A stretch of DNA of 64,000 nucleotides from Fischerella thermalis PCC 7521 (lineage in GTDB: Bacteria; Cyanobacteriota; Cyanobacteriia; Cyanobacteriales; Nostocaceae): positions 1-64,000 of the forward strand of contig NZ_AJLL01000028.1 in the NCBI RefSeq assembly GCF_000317225.1. The letters are read 5' to 3'. This document shows positions 26,075 through 35,755 of the stretch, piece by piece. Each line of letters starts with the position of its first letter. The first letter of the stretch is position 1. The translations under genes were made by a program, and so were the position numbers. Below the pieces are notes generated by a model. It saw only the letters and a list, made by a program, of their open reading frames with translations. It ran no database searches and was not told where the DNA came from.

Positions 26075-29000
26075 ATGAACGCACAGCATTACCCAAGCTA
26101 TAAATACCAAGTCGGGGGTAGCTTACCAGCTAATTCTCCCACCTATGTGACACGGCAGGCAGATGAGGATTTATATGCAGCACTGTTAGCAGGAGAATTC
26201 TGTTATGTCCTCAACTCGCGACAAATGGGTAAATCTAGTCTGCGGGTAAGGACGATGCAGAGGTTGCAACAACAAGGGATTGCTTGTGCGGCGATTGATA
26301 TTACAGCAATTGGGACTTGGGATATTACCCCAGAACAATGGTATGCAGGGGTAATTGATAGCTTAGTCGGTAGTTTAAATTTCTATGACAATTTTGATTT
26401 AGAAAGCTGGTGGAGTGACAATGATTTGCTGTCGCCAGTGCAAAGATTTAGCAAGTTTATTGAAGAAGTTTTGCTAGTAGAAATATCTCAACAAATAGTG
26501 ATTTTTGTTGATGAAATTGATTGTGTGCTGAGTTTGGGTTTTCCGATTGAAGATTTTTTTGCTGTGATCCGCAATTGTTACAACCAGCGTGCAGATCAGC
26601 CAGTGTACAATCGTTTGACGTTTGTGTTAATTGGTGTGGCGACTCCTAGTGATTTGATCGCAGATAAAAAGCGCACACCTTTTAATATAGGGCGGGCGAT
26701 TGAATTGCAAGGATTTAAGTTAGAGGAAGTTGCTTCACTCACGCAAGGATTGGTAGGAAAAGTGACTAATCCTCAGGCTGTGATGGGTGAGATTTTGGCT
26801 TGGAGTGGTGGACAGCCGTTTTTGACGCAAAAGTTGTGTCAATTGCTGATTAACCTCACCCCAACCCCTCTCCTTGGTAAGGAGAGGGGCTATGTTGAGG
26901 AGTTCGGAGAAAATGGATCTAACCCCTTTGTTACGAGGGACGGAGGGGATATTCTCTCTCCTACTAGGAAAGAAGTTTATACGAAAGAGTGGGTAGAAGC
27001 TGTTGTCAAATCACGAATTATTGAAAATTGGGAATTTCACGACGAACCAGAACATTTGCGGACGATTCGCGATCGCATTCTCAGGAATGAGCAAAAAGCG
27101 TGTAGATGGTTGGGATTATACCAGAAAATTTTGCAGCACGGAGAATTAGAGTGTGATAATCGCCCCGAAAATATGGAGTTACGGCTGACGGGGTTGGTAG
27201 TAGAACAAGAAGGAAAGTTAAAAGTATACAACCGTGTTTACGAGGCTGTTTTTAACCAAAATTGGGTGACAAAGGCGTTGGCAGATTTACGCCCCTACGC
27301 CGAAACATTAGAAGCATGGGTTGCTAGCAATAAAGATGAATCTTGGCTGTTGCGTGGACAAGCATTACAGGATGCCCAAGCCTGGGCGATTGGCAAAAGC
27401 TTAAGCGATTTAGATTATCAATATTTGGCTGCTAGCCAAGAATTAGATAAGCGCAAAATGCAAACCGCCTTAGAAGCAGAAAAACAGGCAAAGCAAATTT
27501 TAGAGTCAGCGCGACACAAAGCCCGGCGACAAACTTACATTGGGGCTGGTATTTTAGGATTGTCGCTGCTAGGGGCTGTGGTGGTAGCGGTAGCAACAGA
27601 ACAAGCTAGACAAAGGGCTTTTACTGCGATCGAGGCTGAAAGACTTGGTAACAACGCTATAGAAAGATTTAAATGGAACCAAATTGATGGTTTATTAATG
27701 GCGATGGAAGCCGGACAAAGCCTCAAAAGTTTGGTGAATCAAAAGCAATCTCTTGTTGATTATCCTGCTTTTAGTCCCATCCTCAGCATTCAAGATATTT
27801 TGGCGCAGATTCAACAGAAAAATTCCTTTGGAGATTCTAGCGCTATTACCAGTACCAGTTTTGCATTTAGCCCAGATGGCAAAACAATTGTTCTTAGCAG
27901 TGACAATACAATCAAACTTTGGGATCTCACTACAGGTCAAGTTATCAAAACTCTGAGTGGCAATGAAAGTGAAAAAACCATGGTGTTTAGCCCCGATGGC
28001 AAAATCATTGCTTCTGGCGGTTATGATAAAACCATCAAACTTTGGGATATTGCCACTGGTAAAGTCATCAAAACCCTCACCTATGGCAGTTCGGTGACAA
28101 ACATTACCTTTAGCCCAGATGGCAAACTACTTGCTGCTGGTAGTTCTGACAAAACAATCAAACTCTGGGATATCGCTAGTGGAAAAGTTATTCAAACTCT
28201 CACTGGACATAGCAATATTGTCAAAAGTGTAGTGTTTAGTCCAGATGGCAAAGTTGTAGCTTCCGGTAGCAATGACAATACCATCAAACTTTGGAACGTC
28301 GCCACTGGCAAAGAAATTCGCACTTTCACAGGACATACTTCTTTTGTCACCAGCCTTGCATTTAGCAATGATGGTAAAGTCCTCGCTTCTGGAAGTGCTG
28401 ACAAAACAATCAAACTTTGGCGTTTAAATCTAGATGATGTCCTAGCAAGGGGTTGCAGTCATTTACAACAATATTTAATTTCTCATCCAGATTCTTTGGA
28501 AAAACTCAAAATTTGTCAAAATCAATCTCTGTTTTTAGCAGCAGCCCCTACTTTAGTTGTCCAAGGTGAGAAGTTAGCAACAGAGGGTAAATATGAAGAA
28601 GCTGTTGCTAAGTTTCAAAAAGCTAAAAAGTGGGATTCTAAGTTAGACATAAATCCCGAAGTCAAAGCAGCCCCAGCATTTGTGACTCAAGGAATCGAAC
28701 AGGCAATTCTGGGTGATTTTTCTGGTACTTTTAAAAGCTTGAAACAAGCACAGAAACTCGACCCTAAAATCGATCTTGATCCATATACTGAAGGTGTACA
28801 AGATAACACTGAATTCGTTGCCAAACAACTTGCAGCAGAAGGTTTCATTAATAAACAAAGTTTAATTCCCAAAGCACAAGAGTATTTAAAGCAGGGTGAT
28901 TTCACAAAAGCTATGGCAACATACACAGAGATTGAGAAATTACAGCCATCTAAACAAACCTTGGCTAATTCTTGGAATAGTTTGTGTTGGGAAGGTGGTT

Positions 29001-29263
29001 TACGTGGTTACGCTAAAGATGTAATATTTGCCTGTGAAAAAGCTGTGTCCCTTATACCCGATGATGGCAATATCCGTGATAGTCGCGGTTTGGCAAGGGC
29101 ATTAACTGGTGATACCAAAGGCGCAATTGAAGATTTTGAAGCATACATCGAATGGATTGATGATCCCCAGGCGAAAGCAAAACGGCAAAGTTGGGTGAAA
29201 GATTTAAAGGCTGGTAAGAATCCGTTCACACCGGAGGAGTTGCTGAAGTTGCAAAGCGAGTAG
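26075..29263 (+). CDS. AAA-like ATPase/WD40/TPR membrane protein
   Basis: 1062 aa signal-transduction protein of a family common in filamentous cyanobacteria. AAA-like (AAA_35) NTPase at about 10-330 with P-loop SRQMGKSS (48-55, a variant Walker A) and Walker [10 protein letters not shown] (about 144-152); winged-helix region [17 protein letters not shown]; helical linker; one membrane span (about 485-508, [19 protein letters not shown]); five WD40 repeats (about 592-783; too few for a normal propeller alone); C-terminal TPR-like repeats (about 830-1040, [14 protein letters not shown]). Residues about 259-295 ([13 protein letters not shown]...) come from an inserted CCCCTCTCC palindromic repeat. 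The ATPase is probably cytoplasmic and the WD40-TPR part on the other side or tethered at the membrane. Ligand unknown. Confidence 0.92.
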   Translation: MNAQHYPSYKYQVGGSLPANSPTYVTRQADEDLYAALLAGEFCYVLNSRQMGKSSLRVRTMQRLQQQGIACAAIDITAIGTWDITPEQWYAGVIDSLVGSLNFYDNFDLESWWSDNDLLSPVQRFSKFIEEVLLVEISQQIVIFVDEIDCVLSLGFPIEDFFAVIRNCYNQRADQPVYNRLTFVLIGVATPSDLIADKKRTPFNIGRAIELQGFKLEEVASLTQGLVGKVTNPQAVMGEILAWSGGQPFLTQKLCQLLINLTPTPLLGKERGYVEEFGENGSNPFVTRDGGDILSPTRKEVYTKEWVEAVVKSRIIENWEFHDEPEHLRTIRDRILRNEQKACRWLGLYQKILQHGELECDNRPENMELRLTGLVVEQEGKLKVYNRVYEAVFNQNWVTKALADLRPYAETLEAWVASNKDESWLLRGQALQDAQAWAIGKSLSDLDYQYLAASQELDKRKMQTALEAEKQAKQILESARHKARRQTYIGAGILGLSLLGAVVVAVATEQARQRAFTAIEAERLGNNAIERFKWNQIDGLLMAMEAGQSLKSLVNQKQSLVDYPAFSPILSIQDILAQIQQKNSFGDSSAITSTSFAFSPDGKTIVLSSDNTIKLWDLTTGQVIKTLSGNESEKTMVFSPDGKIIASGGYDKTIKLWDIATGKVIKTLTYGSSVTNITFSPDGKLLAAGSSDKTIKLWDIASGKVIQTLTGHSNIVKSVVFSPDGKVVASGSNDNTIKLWNVATGKEIRTFTGHTSFVTSLAFSNDGKVLASGSADKTIKLWRLNLDDVLARGCSHLQQYLISHPDSLEKLKICQNQSLFLAAAPTLVVQGEKLATEGKYEEAVAKFQKAKKWDSKLDINPEVKAAPAFVTQGIEQAILGDFSGTFKSLKQAQKLDPKIDLDPYTEGVQDNTEFVAKQLAAEGFINKQSLIPKAQEYLKQGDFTKAMATYTEIEKLQPSKQTLANSWNSLCWEGGLRGYAKDVIFACEKAVSLIPDDGNIRDSRGLARALTGDTKGAIEDFEAYIEWIDDPQAKAKRQSWVKDLKAGKNPFTPEELLKLQSE
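26852..26960. repeat. CCCCTCTCCTT/AAGGAGAGGGG palindromic repeat inside a CDS
   Basis: Perfect 11-bp arms at 26865-26875 and 26879-26889 with a 3-base loop, preceded by CCTCACCCCAA and followed by AACCCCTTTGTTACGAGGGA. Dispersed repeat inserted in frame in the ATPase-WD40 gene. Confidence 0.8.
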
Positions 29264-29573
29264 GGGTGTAGGGAAGTGGGGAAGTGGGGAGATGGGGAGA
29301 TGGGGAGAAAACAATTCAAAATTCAAAATTTAGGAAGGGGGTGGGGGGAGTGTGAGGAGTGTGAGGGGTTAGATCCCTGAGTTTTAAAAAAAAGTCGGGG
29401 ATTTGGCCAAGCTATCAAAATTAATGTGGTGAGCTACTAGAGATGAAAAATAGGCGATCGCGTTAATCCCAGCACAAGAAGCGTTATCTTAAAAATTGGT
29501 AGCAAGCGTCATAATATTATGTGCTGAATTCAGCATCCACTGACAAAAAATAGAGGTTAAAAGGTTCCTTTTG
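29264..29573. other. intergenic region with G-rich low-complexity repeats
   Basis: GGGGAAGTGGGGAGATGGGG-type tracts (29270-29305), AATTCAAAATTCAAAATT (29313-29330) and a GGAGTGTGAGGAGTGTGAGG tract (29348-29367). No gene. The 3' part should hold the promoter of the lumenal protein gene at 29574. Confidence 0.6.
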
Positions 29574-30158
29574 ATGAAAGGCATAAAGTTGCAATTTTTA
29601 CCAATTTTTTCTCTTAACTGGCGGCGTTTTTTGTCCGTTTTTTTGCTGCTTGTGTGCCTGTTCTCCCTAAGTATGTCACCAGCTTTTGCAGGTTTGAAAG
29701 ATGACAGATATGATGGCAACATTTTTGTAGTTTATGCTGGCAATGGTTCACTGGTTCCACCCAGAGCTACACTAGCAACTGCCTTGAAGGAACATAAACC
29801 AGCATTATTGGTTTTCTATGTTGATGACAGTAGTGATTGCAAAGAGTATGCAATTGTTGTCTCGCGTTTGCAAGAATTTTATGGTGCAGCTACAGAGATA
29901 ATTCCCGTTAATGTAGATACGATTTTACCCACCCAAACCTATAATTCTACAGAGCCAGGTTATTATTACTCTGGTGCTGTTCCACAGATTGCCCTGTTTG
30001 ATCAGTCTGGCAAAGTAGTATTAAATAAGACAGGTCAAGTACCGTATGAAGAAGTAGATGATCGACTGCGGGAAGTGTTTGATTTATTACCACGTTCCCA
30101 ATCATTAGAATTAAAACGCCGCTCCTTCAATGAGTTAAACAGTGAGTTGACAGAATAA
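29574..30158 (+). CDS. exported thioredoxin-like protein (photosystem I accumulation factor-like)
   Basis: 194 aa from the ATG at 29574 (a TTG one codon earlier is less likely). Signal peptide: basic start, hydrophobic core FLSVFLLLVCLFSLSM, cleavage after SPAFA near residue 40. The mature part has a thioredoxin-like layout (KPALLVFYVDDSSDCKEYAIVVSRLQEFY; EIIPVNVDTI; AVPQIALFDQSGKVVLNKTG with the cis-Pro VP), but DSSDC replaces CxxC, so dithiol chemistry is not expected. Similar proteins in cyanobacteria are annotated as thylakoid membrane photosystem I accumulation factor, probably lumenal or periplasmic. Followed by a clear terminator. Confidence 0.78.
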   Translation: MKGIKLQFLPIFSLNWRRFLSVFLLLVCLFSLSMSPAFAGLKDDRYDGNIFVVYAGNGSLVPPRATLATALKEHKPALLVFYVDDSSDCKEYAIVVSRLQEFYGAATEIIPVNVDTILPTQTYNSTEPGYYYSGAVPQIALFDQSGKVVLNKTGQVPYEEVDDRLREVFDLLPRSQSLELKRRSFNELNSELTE

Positions 30159-30163
30159 AACTT

Positions 30164-30196
30164 GGGGCAGACTAAATTCGTCTGCCCCACATTTTT
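30164..30196 (+). terminator. rho-independent terminator
   Basis: GGGGCAGA (30164-30171) pairs with TCTGCCCC (30181-30188), loop CTAAATTCG, then ACATTTTT. Lies 5 bases after the thioredoxin-like gene. Confidence 0.85.
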
Positions 30197-30358
30197 AGTA
30201 CAACTTGCTACTGCATATTCAAAAAGTATCAGAGAAAATATCCAAATAAGCATAGAAAATAAATGGAGAATAACCAATAACTGAAGAAAAGCAGAGGATA
30301 GTCCCAATGAAAAAATTTCACCATCAAACATGAAAAACCTCACACCGAATACGCCGCC

Positions 30359-30379
30359 CCTCTCCGATCTCGCGGAGAG
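30359..30379. repeat. CCTCTCCG hairpin, reverse copy of the 18439 core
   Basis: CCTCTCCG-ATCTCG-CGGAGAG is the reverse complement of the 18439-18460 core, set in the 30197-30483 gap, which otherwise holds AT-rich sequence and no gene. Confidence 0.75.
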
Positions 30380-30483
30380 TGACGGAGGTGAAGTTACTTT
30401 ACTTTATTTATGGGGACTTCTTCTGCTCTCTGCCTCCTGCCTTATTAATATTGACTCTTGACCAATGACTAATGAAGTGCTTT

Positions 30484-31095
30484 ATGGTGTCAAAGGTTTA
30501 TACTACAGAGGAGCTAATCAATATTTTGGCAGCCGAACGCCAAGCTTGCTTGAAGGGCGATCGCCTCAAATTAGAGGTAAATGTCTCTGGCAATCCTGTG
30601 ATTGATCAATTTATCAGAACTGATGGGCTGCAAAAGTTCACCGCCTATCAAGATTTTAAAGCAGCTATCCATGAATATCAAAAAGAATATCTTGTTTCTG
30701 GCATTATTTGGCGTGAATTAACTGTTAAAGGCAAAACCATTAGTTATCCTGAAGTAGATTCGCAATTAATAGCTTTACCTAGTGACTTAGATATTTTAAA
30801 AGCAGCAAAAAGTTCCATCTTGGAATTTTGGAATGAAGTCACCTCAGAAATGGATTTATATTTGAGTGTTAATAACAGTAAGCAATATCAACCAATAATT
30901 AAAGCTGACGTTGATAGAATTGCCCAAAGAACAGAATGGGCAAATATATGTTGTTTTGAAAAATCTAACTTTTTAGAAATAATTTTGCAGTTGGGATGGG
31001 GTCAACCACAAGAAGCATGTTATAAACGAGGTTTTCCTACCTCAGGTAGTGAATTTATTCATGCAGTCATCCCTGGTAATTATCCAATTGGTTAA
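30484..31095 (+). CDS. conserved hypothetical protein, 203 aa
   Basis: Not recognised. The ATG at 30484 (MVSKVYTTEELINIL) is preferred over an in-frame ATG four codons earlier because GAAG precedes it; the evidence is thin. Soluble, no signal or membrane segment. N-terminal ELINILAAERQACLKGDRLKL looks like a helix with a regulatory feel; middle FTAYQDFKAAIHEYQKEYLVSGIIW; C terminus rich in aromatic residues (LEIILQLGWGQPQEACYKRGFP). Convergent with flv1, with a palindromic repeat between them. Confidence 0.6.
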   Translation: MVSKVYTTEELINILAAERQACLKGDRLKLEVNVSGNPVIDQFIRTDGLQKFTAYQDFKAAIHEYQKEYLVSGIIWRELTVKGKTISYPEVDSQLIALPSDLDILKAAKSSILEFWNEVTSEMDLYLSVNNSKQYQPIIKADVDRIAQRTEWANICCFEKSNFLEIILQLGWGQPQEACYKRGFPTSGSEFIHAVIPGNYPIG

Positions 31096-31308
31096 TTTAT
31101 CCGTGCCATTGACTAGTTCACCCTGAGACACTTTATCAAAAAAGGCAGAGGGCAGGAGGTAGCCATACCGAAGGGAATTTTGATCGCCGTACACCCGTGA
31201 ACCCCCCTAGTCGCCATTCACAGTAACCGTACTAAGCTTAGTGTCTTTGTGCCTTGGTGGTGAAAAAAAATCTCTTTTTGAAACACTAAGACTTTAATAC
31301 ATAAAGTA

Positions 31309-31330
31309 GAGACGCGAAACTTCGCGTCTC
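31309..31330. repeat. GAGACGCGAA/TTCGCGTCTC palindrome
   Basis: Perfect 10-bp arms around AC, between two convergent genes (31096-31391 has no gene). Related palindromes lie at 61243-61272 and, with a different core, at 37656-37680. It may work as a bidirectional terminator. Confidence 0.7.
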
Positions 31331-31391
31331 CACAAAATTAAATGAGTAGTTGATGATTCCAACAACTACCAACCACCAACTAACAACTAAA

Positions 31392-33107
31392 TTAATAATG
31401 ATTGCCAGCTTTGCGATGATGAACAGCTGTCATGCTATCGGGCTGCAATAACTTACCATTGTCAACAACAGCATATACTACCCAATGGTCGCCGCACTCC
31501 ATGCGTTTATTAACTGAACATTCCAGATAAGCTATTGAGTCGGTGATGATTGCACAACCGTTATCTGCAACTGCTGTGGAAAAGTCCTTAAATCTATCTT
31601 CTCCTGGGGCAAAGTTTTTGCGGAAGTGTTTCATATAATCTTGGTAATTTTCTTCACCCAAGATATTTAAGACAAATTTACCACCTGTATGTAGGATAGA
31701 TTCAACGGCTCTTTCTTTAGCGATCGCCACAGTAATTCCCGGTGGATTAAAAGTTGCTTGTGATACCCAAGTTCCCAACATTCCCGTAGAAACTTCACCT
31801 TGCTTGGCTGTGACAACACAAACAGAACCAACGATGCGACCGACAGCCTGTTCCATAGGCGTAGCAGCAGCTTGAGTAAAACGTGGTTTTTTCGCTCTTC
31901 TTAAGGCTTGAGCAAAATCTGTCGCTATTTCTTCACATTCTTTGAGGGTGACATCTGTAGGTTTAAACCTTGCTTTTAAGGTTTCAAACCCAAACTTGTA
32001 ACCAGCATCTTTGAGTTTACCTTCAATCAAATCAAAGGCTTCACCACTCCAACCGTAGGAACCAAAAACACCAGCCAGTTTGCTGTTGTCACCAACGGCG
32101 AGAACAATACCCAAAGCTGTATGAATGGGTGTAGGTGCATTCCCACCAATAGTTGGAGAACCTATAATAAAGCCATCACACTTTTCGATCGCAGCGCGAA
32201 TTTCATCAGGTTGAGCAAATTCGCAATTAATCGATTCGACCGCAACTCCACCTTTAGTTAGTCCCAAGGCAAAGGCTTGGGCTAGAGTGGCAGTGTTACC
32301 ATAAGCTGAGGCGTAAAGCAAAGCAACACTAATTTCACGCTCAGTTTGTGATTTGCTCCAAATTTCGTAAGCTTTGGCTAGTTCCAACAAGCCGTAGCGA
32401 ATCAATGGCCCGTGAACAGTAGCATACATTCTCACTTGCAATTCTGATAATTTTTCTAGAGCAGCTTGCACCTGAGTTGCATGGGGAGCCATCAAACAGT
32501 CAAAATAGTAGCGCTGGTCTTCTTTGAGTAGATCCCAGTCTTCATCAAAGACTTCATCACCACAAAGATGCGCTCCAAATAGCTTATTTGAGTAGAGAAT
32601 TTGGGTTTGCTCGTCGTAGGTACAAAGTCCTGTTGGCCAACGTGGACTAGGGATAGGAAAGAATCTCAAAACATGACCCTTACCCAAATCAAGAGTTTCT
32701 TTCCCCCGCATTGTAATAATTTTCAGTTCGCGATTGGGGAAAGTTGCTCGTAAATTAGCAGCACAGGGAAGGGAACAAACAAAAGTGAGTTTGGGAACTA
32801 AATCTAAAAGTGCTTTGAGCGTGGCGACGCGGTTAGGATTAAAGTGACCAATAATCACATAATCCAACCGTTCCCAATCATTCAAACACTGTCTGAGTGC
32901 ATCTAAATAAATTAAGCTGAAAGTTTCTGGTGGTGGATCGATAACTGCAACTTTATCACCACTAATTACGTAAGAGTTAGAGGTTGTACCTCTAGCTAAT
33001 GCATATTCAATTTCAAACCGCAGGCGTGTCCAACTGCGCGCGCGCAGCACAGTTGTATTCGTCGCAATTGGTAAAACCTGCACGTCACGAGGATTGGAAT
33101 TAGTCAT
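31392..33107 (-). CDS. flv1: flavodiiron protein Flv1 (degenerate diiron site)
   Basis: Partner of Flv3 in light-dependent, NADPH- or ferredoxin-driven reduction of O2 to water beside photosystem I. 571 aa: metallo-beta-lactamase-like domain (about 30-260), flavodoxin domain (about 262-410, SVALLYASAYGNTATLAQAF) and the flavin-reductase C-terminal domain (about 420-571) found only in photosynthetic FDPs. The usual diiron ligand motif H-x-E-x-D-H reads HFNPNR (88-93), so the Fe site is lost, which is typical of Flv1/Flv2 and separates it from Flv3/Flv4. It lies downstream of flv3 on the same strand. Heterocystous species have A (vegetative) and B (heterocyst) paralogues; which this is cannot be decided here. 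Confidence 0.9.
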   Translation of the reverse strand: MTNSNPRDVQVLPIATNTTVLRARSWTRLRFEIEYALARGTTSNSYVISGDKVAVIDPPPETFSLIYLDALRQCLNDWERLDYVIIGHFNPNRVATLKALLDLVPKLTFVCSLPCAANLRATFPNRELKIITMRGKETLDLGKGHVLRFFPIPSPRWPTGLCTYDEQTQILYSNKLFGAHLCGDEVFDEDWDLLKEDQRYYFDCLMAPHATQVQAALEKLSELQVRMYATVHGPLIRYGLLELAKAYEIWSKSQTEREISVALLYASAYGNTATLAQAFALGLTKGGVAVESINCEFAQPDEIRAAIEKCDGFIIGSPTIGGNAPTPIHTALGIVLAVGDNSKLAGVFGSYGWSGEAFDLIEGKLKDAGYKFGFETLKARFKPTDVTLKECEEIATDFAQALRRAKKPRFTQAAATPMEQAVGRIVGSVCVVTAKQGEVSTGMLGTWVSQATFNPPGITVAIAKERAVESILHTGGKFVLNILGEENYQDYMKHFRKNFAPGEDRFKDFSTAVADNGCAIITDSIAYLECSVNKRMECGDHWVVYAVVDNGKLLQPDSMTAVHHRKAGNHY

Positions 33108-33119
33108 AGGTATTTACGT

Positions 33120-33319
33120 GAGGGGAGGGGATTTTTTTGGAGATAGGGGAGTGGGGAGAGTGTGAGGAGTGGGGGGAGTGGGGAGAGTGTGAGGAGTGTG
33201 AGGAGTGGGGGAGTGTGAGGAGTGGGGGAGTGTGAGGAGTAACAGAAATTTTTATCCTTGTATCTCTCATACCCCTCATACTTCTCATACCTCTCACACC
33301 CCTCATACCCCTCACACCC
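33120..33319. repeat. GGAGTGTGAGG / CCTCATACC tandem tracts between flv3 and flv1
   Basis: A plus-strand G-rich tract built of GGGGAGTGTGAGGAGT units (about 33142-33240) is followed by a C-rich tract of CCTCATACCCCTCACACC units (about 33266-33318). The two tracts are roughly complementary and could fold into a long imperfect hairpin. The block spans nearly all of the flv3-flv1 spacer; repetitive open frames through it are spurious. Confidence 0.75.
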
Positions 33320-35041
33320 TTAGTAATAATTGCCTACCTTACGATGGCGAACTGCTGTTAGTCCGTCGGGTTTGGAAACTCGACCGTCAGTAACGGTGCA
33401 GTACAATAGCCAGTGGTCGCTGCATTCCATGCTGCTCTTGACTTCGCATTCCATGTAAGCCAGAGCGTCTGTGAGAATTGGAGAACCGTTTTTAGCTGTT
33501 TGGGTTCTCACTCCCGCAAATCTGTCTGCACCAGGAAGCAGGCGTTTGAGGAAGTGCTTTTTCAGTTCCTGATAGTTTCCTTCTTCCAGGACGTTGAGGA
33601 CAAACTTATCGCCAACTTGCAATAGGGAGTCAATTGCTCGGTCTTTGGCGACAGAAACTGTAAATCCTAAAGGTTGTAAACTAGCTTGCGCTACCCAAGA
33701 AGCAAGCATCGCACCTTGAACACCGTTCTTGTTGGCGGTAATAATGTAGAGTCCGCTGCTAATCCGACCTAGTGCTTTTTCTAAATTAATGTCGATGGAT
33801 TTAATTTGCTTGATGTTGCGTTCGCGGACTAGCATTTGTCCCAAGTCAGTACCTGCTTCTTCACACAGTTGGTATGTGACTGGGGAAGGAGTTTCTTTAA
33901 TACGAATTGCTGGGAAGGCTTCTTTAACGCCAAGGTCAACGAATCTTCTACGTAAGGGATCGATGGGTTCATCATCACCGCCATAACATTCAAAAAATCC
34001 AATGACTTGTTTATCTTTGACTACGCCCAAAAGCGCACTAATTGCAGCTTGTGCCGCAGCGTTGGCAGTTGGTGGCATTCCAACTATAATCCCAGAGGAG
34101 CGACCTGCTAATTCTTGGATTTCTTGGATCTCTGCGGTTGTCAAATCCATGATTTCGACGCCAACGCCAGTTTTTTGGACGCCTTGAGAAATCGCTTGAG
34201 CAATGCGATCGCTATAACCATAATCAGAGACATAAAACATCCCAACAATCGTCTCTGTCTTGGCTTGTCTTTGGCTCCAACCTTGGTAGCACTCCCTAAG
34301 TATACCTAGATGGTGGTAGAGTAGGGGGCCATGACCGTTGGCAATAATTTTGATGTTACCTAGTTCGTTCATTTTTTTCATTGCATTCAGCAACGAACGA
34401 GCATTTGGCCCCATCAAGCAATCATAATAAAATCTAAAGTCCGGTTCAATTGCCTCTAGGTTGACATCAAAGGTGTCATCGCTGCAATAGTGCATCCCAA
34501 AGGCGTCACAAGTGAACAGAATTTGAGTTTTGCGATCGTAGCTGAAGATCGTGTCCGGCCAATGCAGGTTAGGCGCACTCACGAATTCTATTTCGTGTCC
34601 CTGACCTAAGTCTACGCGATCGCCACTCTTGACAATCCGCTTGGAAAAGGGGTCGTGAACTAAATTTTCTAGAAACTGGAGTGCAACTTTCGACGCTAAG
34701 ACCGTGGCTCTGGGTGCTAATTGGAGAACGTCTTCAACCAAGCCACTATGGTCTGGCTCTGTATGGCTGACAATGATGTAATCAATTGCTTTCGGGTTAA
34801 CCAGTTTCTTAAGAGTCTCTAAATACAGGTGGCGAAACTTCGTGTGAGAAGTATCCACCAAGGCGATGCGATCACCCTTAATTAGATATGAATTGTAAGT
34901 TGTACCGTTTTGGAGACCAAATTCGATATCAAAGCGATCGCGATCCCAATCAAGCGAACGAATCGCCGTTGTGTTAGGAGCGATTTCGACGGTTTGTATA
35001 GTAAGTCGTTTATTTTGAGCGTTCTCTGTGAGAGCTACCAT
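33320..35041 (-). CDS. flv3: flavodiiron protein Flv3
   Basis: Catalytic partner of Flv1 in O2 photoreduction. 573 aa from the ATG at 35041 (MVALTENAQNKRL); the frame extends 8 codons further but that start is less typical. Metallo-beta-lactamase-like domain with an intact diiron motif H93-T-E95-P-D97-H98 plus later His/Asp ligands (GHGPLLYHH), flavodoxin domain (about 260-405, VGMFYVSDYGYSDRIAQA), flavin-reductase domain (about 420-573). The same layout as the flv1 gene downstream, from which a 200-bp repeat block separates it; probably one transcription unit if the repeats do not terminate it. Confidence 0.92.
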   Translation of the reverse strand: MVALTENAQNKRLTIQTVEIAPNTTAIRSLDWDRDRFDIEFGLQNGTTYNSYLIKGDRIALVDTSHTKFRHLYLETLKKLVNPKAIDYIIVSHTEPDHSGLVEDVLQLAPRATVLASKVALQFLENLVHDPFSKRIVKSGDRVDLGQGHEIEFVSAPNLHWPDTIFSYDRKTQILFTCDAFGMHYCSDDTFDVNLEAIEPDFRFYYDCLMGPNARSLLNAMKKMNELGNIKIIANGHGPLLYHHLGILRECYQGWSQRQAKTETIVGMFYVSDYGYSDRIAQAISQGVQKTGVGVEIMDLTTAEIQEIQELAGRSSGIIVGMPPTANAAAQAAISALLGVVKDKQVIGFFECYGGDDEPIDPLRRRFVDLGVKEAFPAIRIKETPSPVTYQLCEEAGTDLGQMLVRERNIKQIKSIDINLEKALGRISSGLYIITANKNGVQGAMLASWVAQASLQPLGFTVSVAKDRAIDSLLQVGDKFVLNVLEEGNYQELKKHFLKRLLPGADRFAGVRTQTAKNGSPILTDALAYMECEVKSSMECSDHWLLYCTVTDGRVSKPDGLTAVRHRKVGNYY

Positions 35042-35336
35042 TAGTCGTCTCCGAGCACAAATCATCAGTCTGCTTTTCTGACTTTATTTTGCTCATAATT
35101 ATTTTTGTAAAGTTGTTCAAAATTCCCTTTTTTCAAAAAGTCAATTGGTAGCCAAAGTGTCTGTTTTTTGGCATAGTTAAATACTAAAAAACTGTAGTTA
35201 ATTCTTTATTTTTTTGTGTGGATTATAGCAGAGAATTAGCGAATTTTTATAAATTTTTCCTAGAAACAAAGTAAGCAAAATAATATCGCTGCTCCAAATT
35301 TTGTAACGAAAAGCATAAATTTGGCAACCGTTGTAT

Positions 35337-35712
35337 CTAAAGTGAAAATATTGGTTGTTGATGGTGATCCAGCCACTTTTACGCAGCGGGTTCCCTCCAT
35401 GAGCAACTGCGTTTGCGTAGCGTTTAGGGATAAGTGCTTTGAACTGCAACTTTAATTTACAGCTTGTGATTTTTTTACCATTGCACTCCCCACTCTACCC
35501 ACTGCTCGCCTACTAGAAAATCACGCTAAAAATATGGGACAACTTATCGCCGGAGTTGCCCACGAAATCAACAATCCGGTCAACTTTATTTGTGGCAATT
35601 TAAGTATGTTGCAGAGTACGCCAAAGACTTGCTGCAATTGCTGCAAGACTATATTCTTTTGTATCCAAAGTGTCTTGTTGATGACTTAAGCGATCGCATG
35701 AACCCAAGATAA
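35337..35712 (+). pseudogene. decayed sensor kinase/receiver remnant
   Basis: Two recognisable pieces. KVKILVVDGDPATF (35341-35382) resembles the start of a response-regulator receiver domain. A frame beginning at 35534 reads MGQLIAGVAHEINNPVNFI, the HisKA phospho-acceptor block of the EINNPVNFI kinase class. After GNLS the match shifts frame (about 35612) to YVAEYAKDLLQLLQDYILLYP. Stops and repeat-like DNA (GCAGCGGGTTCCCTCC...) break the rest. No ATPase domain follows. The flanks (35042-35336 and 35713-35755) are AT-rich and show no gene. Confidence 0.75.
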
Positions 35713-35755
35713 CCTGTTACCTACTAGTTGACAGATACAATGAACAAAAAAAGAA

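Noticed and set aside
12726-31391. Genomic island integrated at tRNA-Pro
   Set aside because: No integrase gene and no second copy of the tRNA 3' end was seen downstream; accessory content alone is not proof.
33100-33315. Repetitive minus-strand frame (MRGMRGVRGMR...)
   Set aside because: It is a translation of the tandem repeats between flv3 and flv1.
35198-35449. Minus-strand frame of 83 codons
   Set aside because: It runs over repeat DNA and the antisense side of the kinase remnant, with no homology that I recognise.
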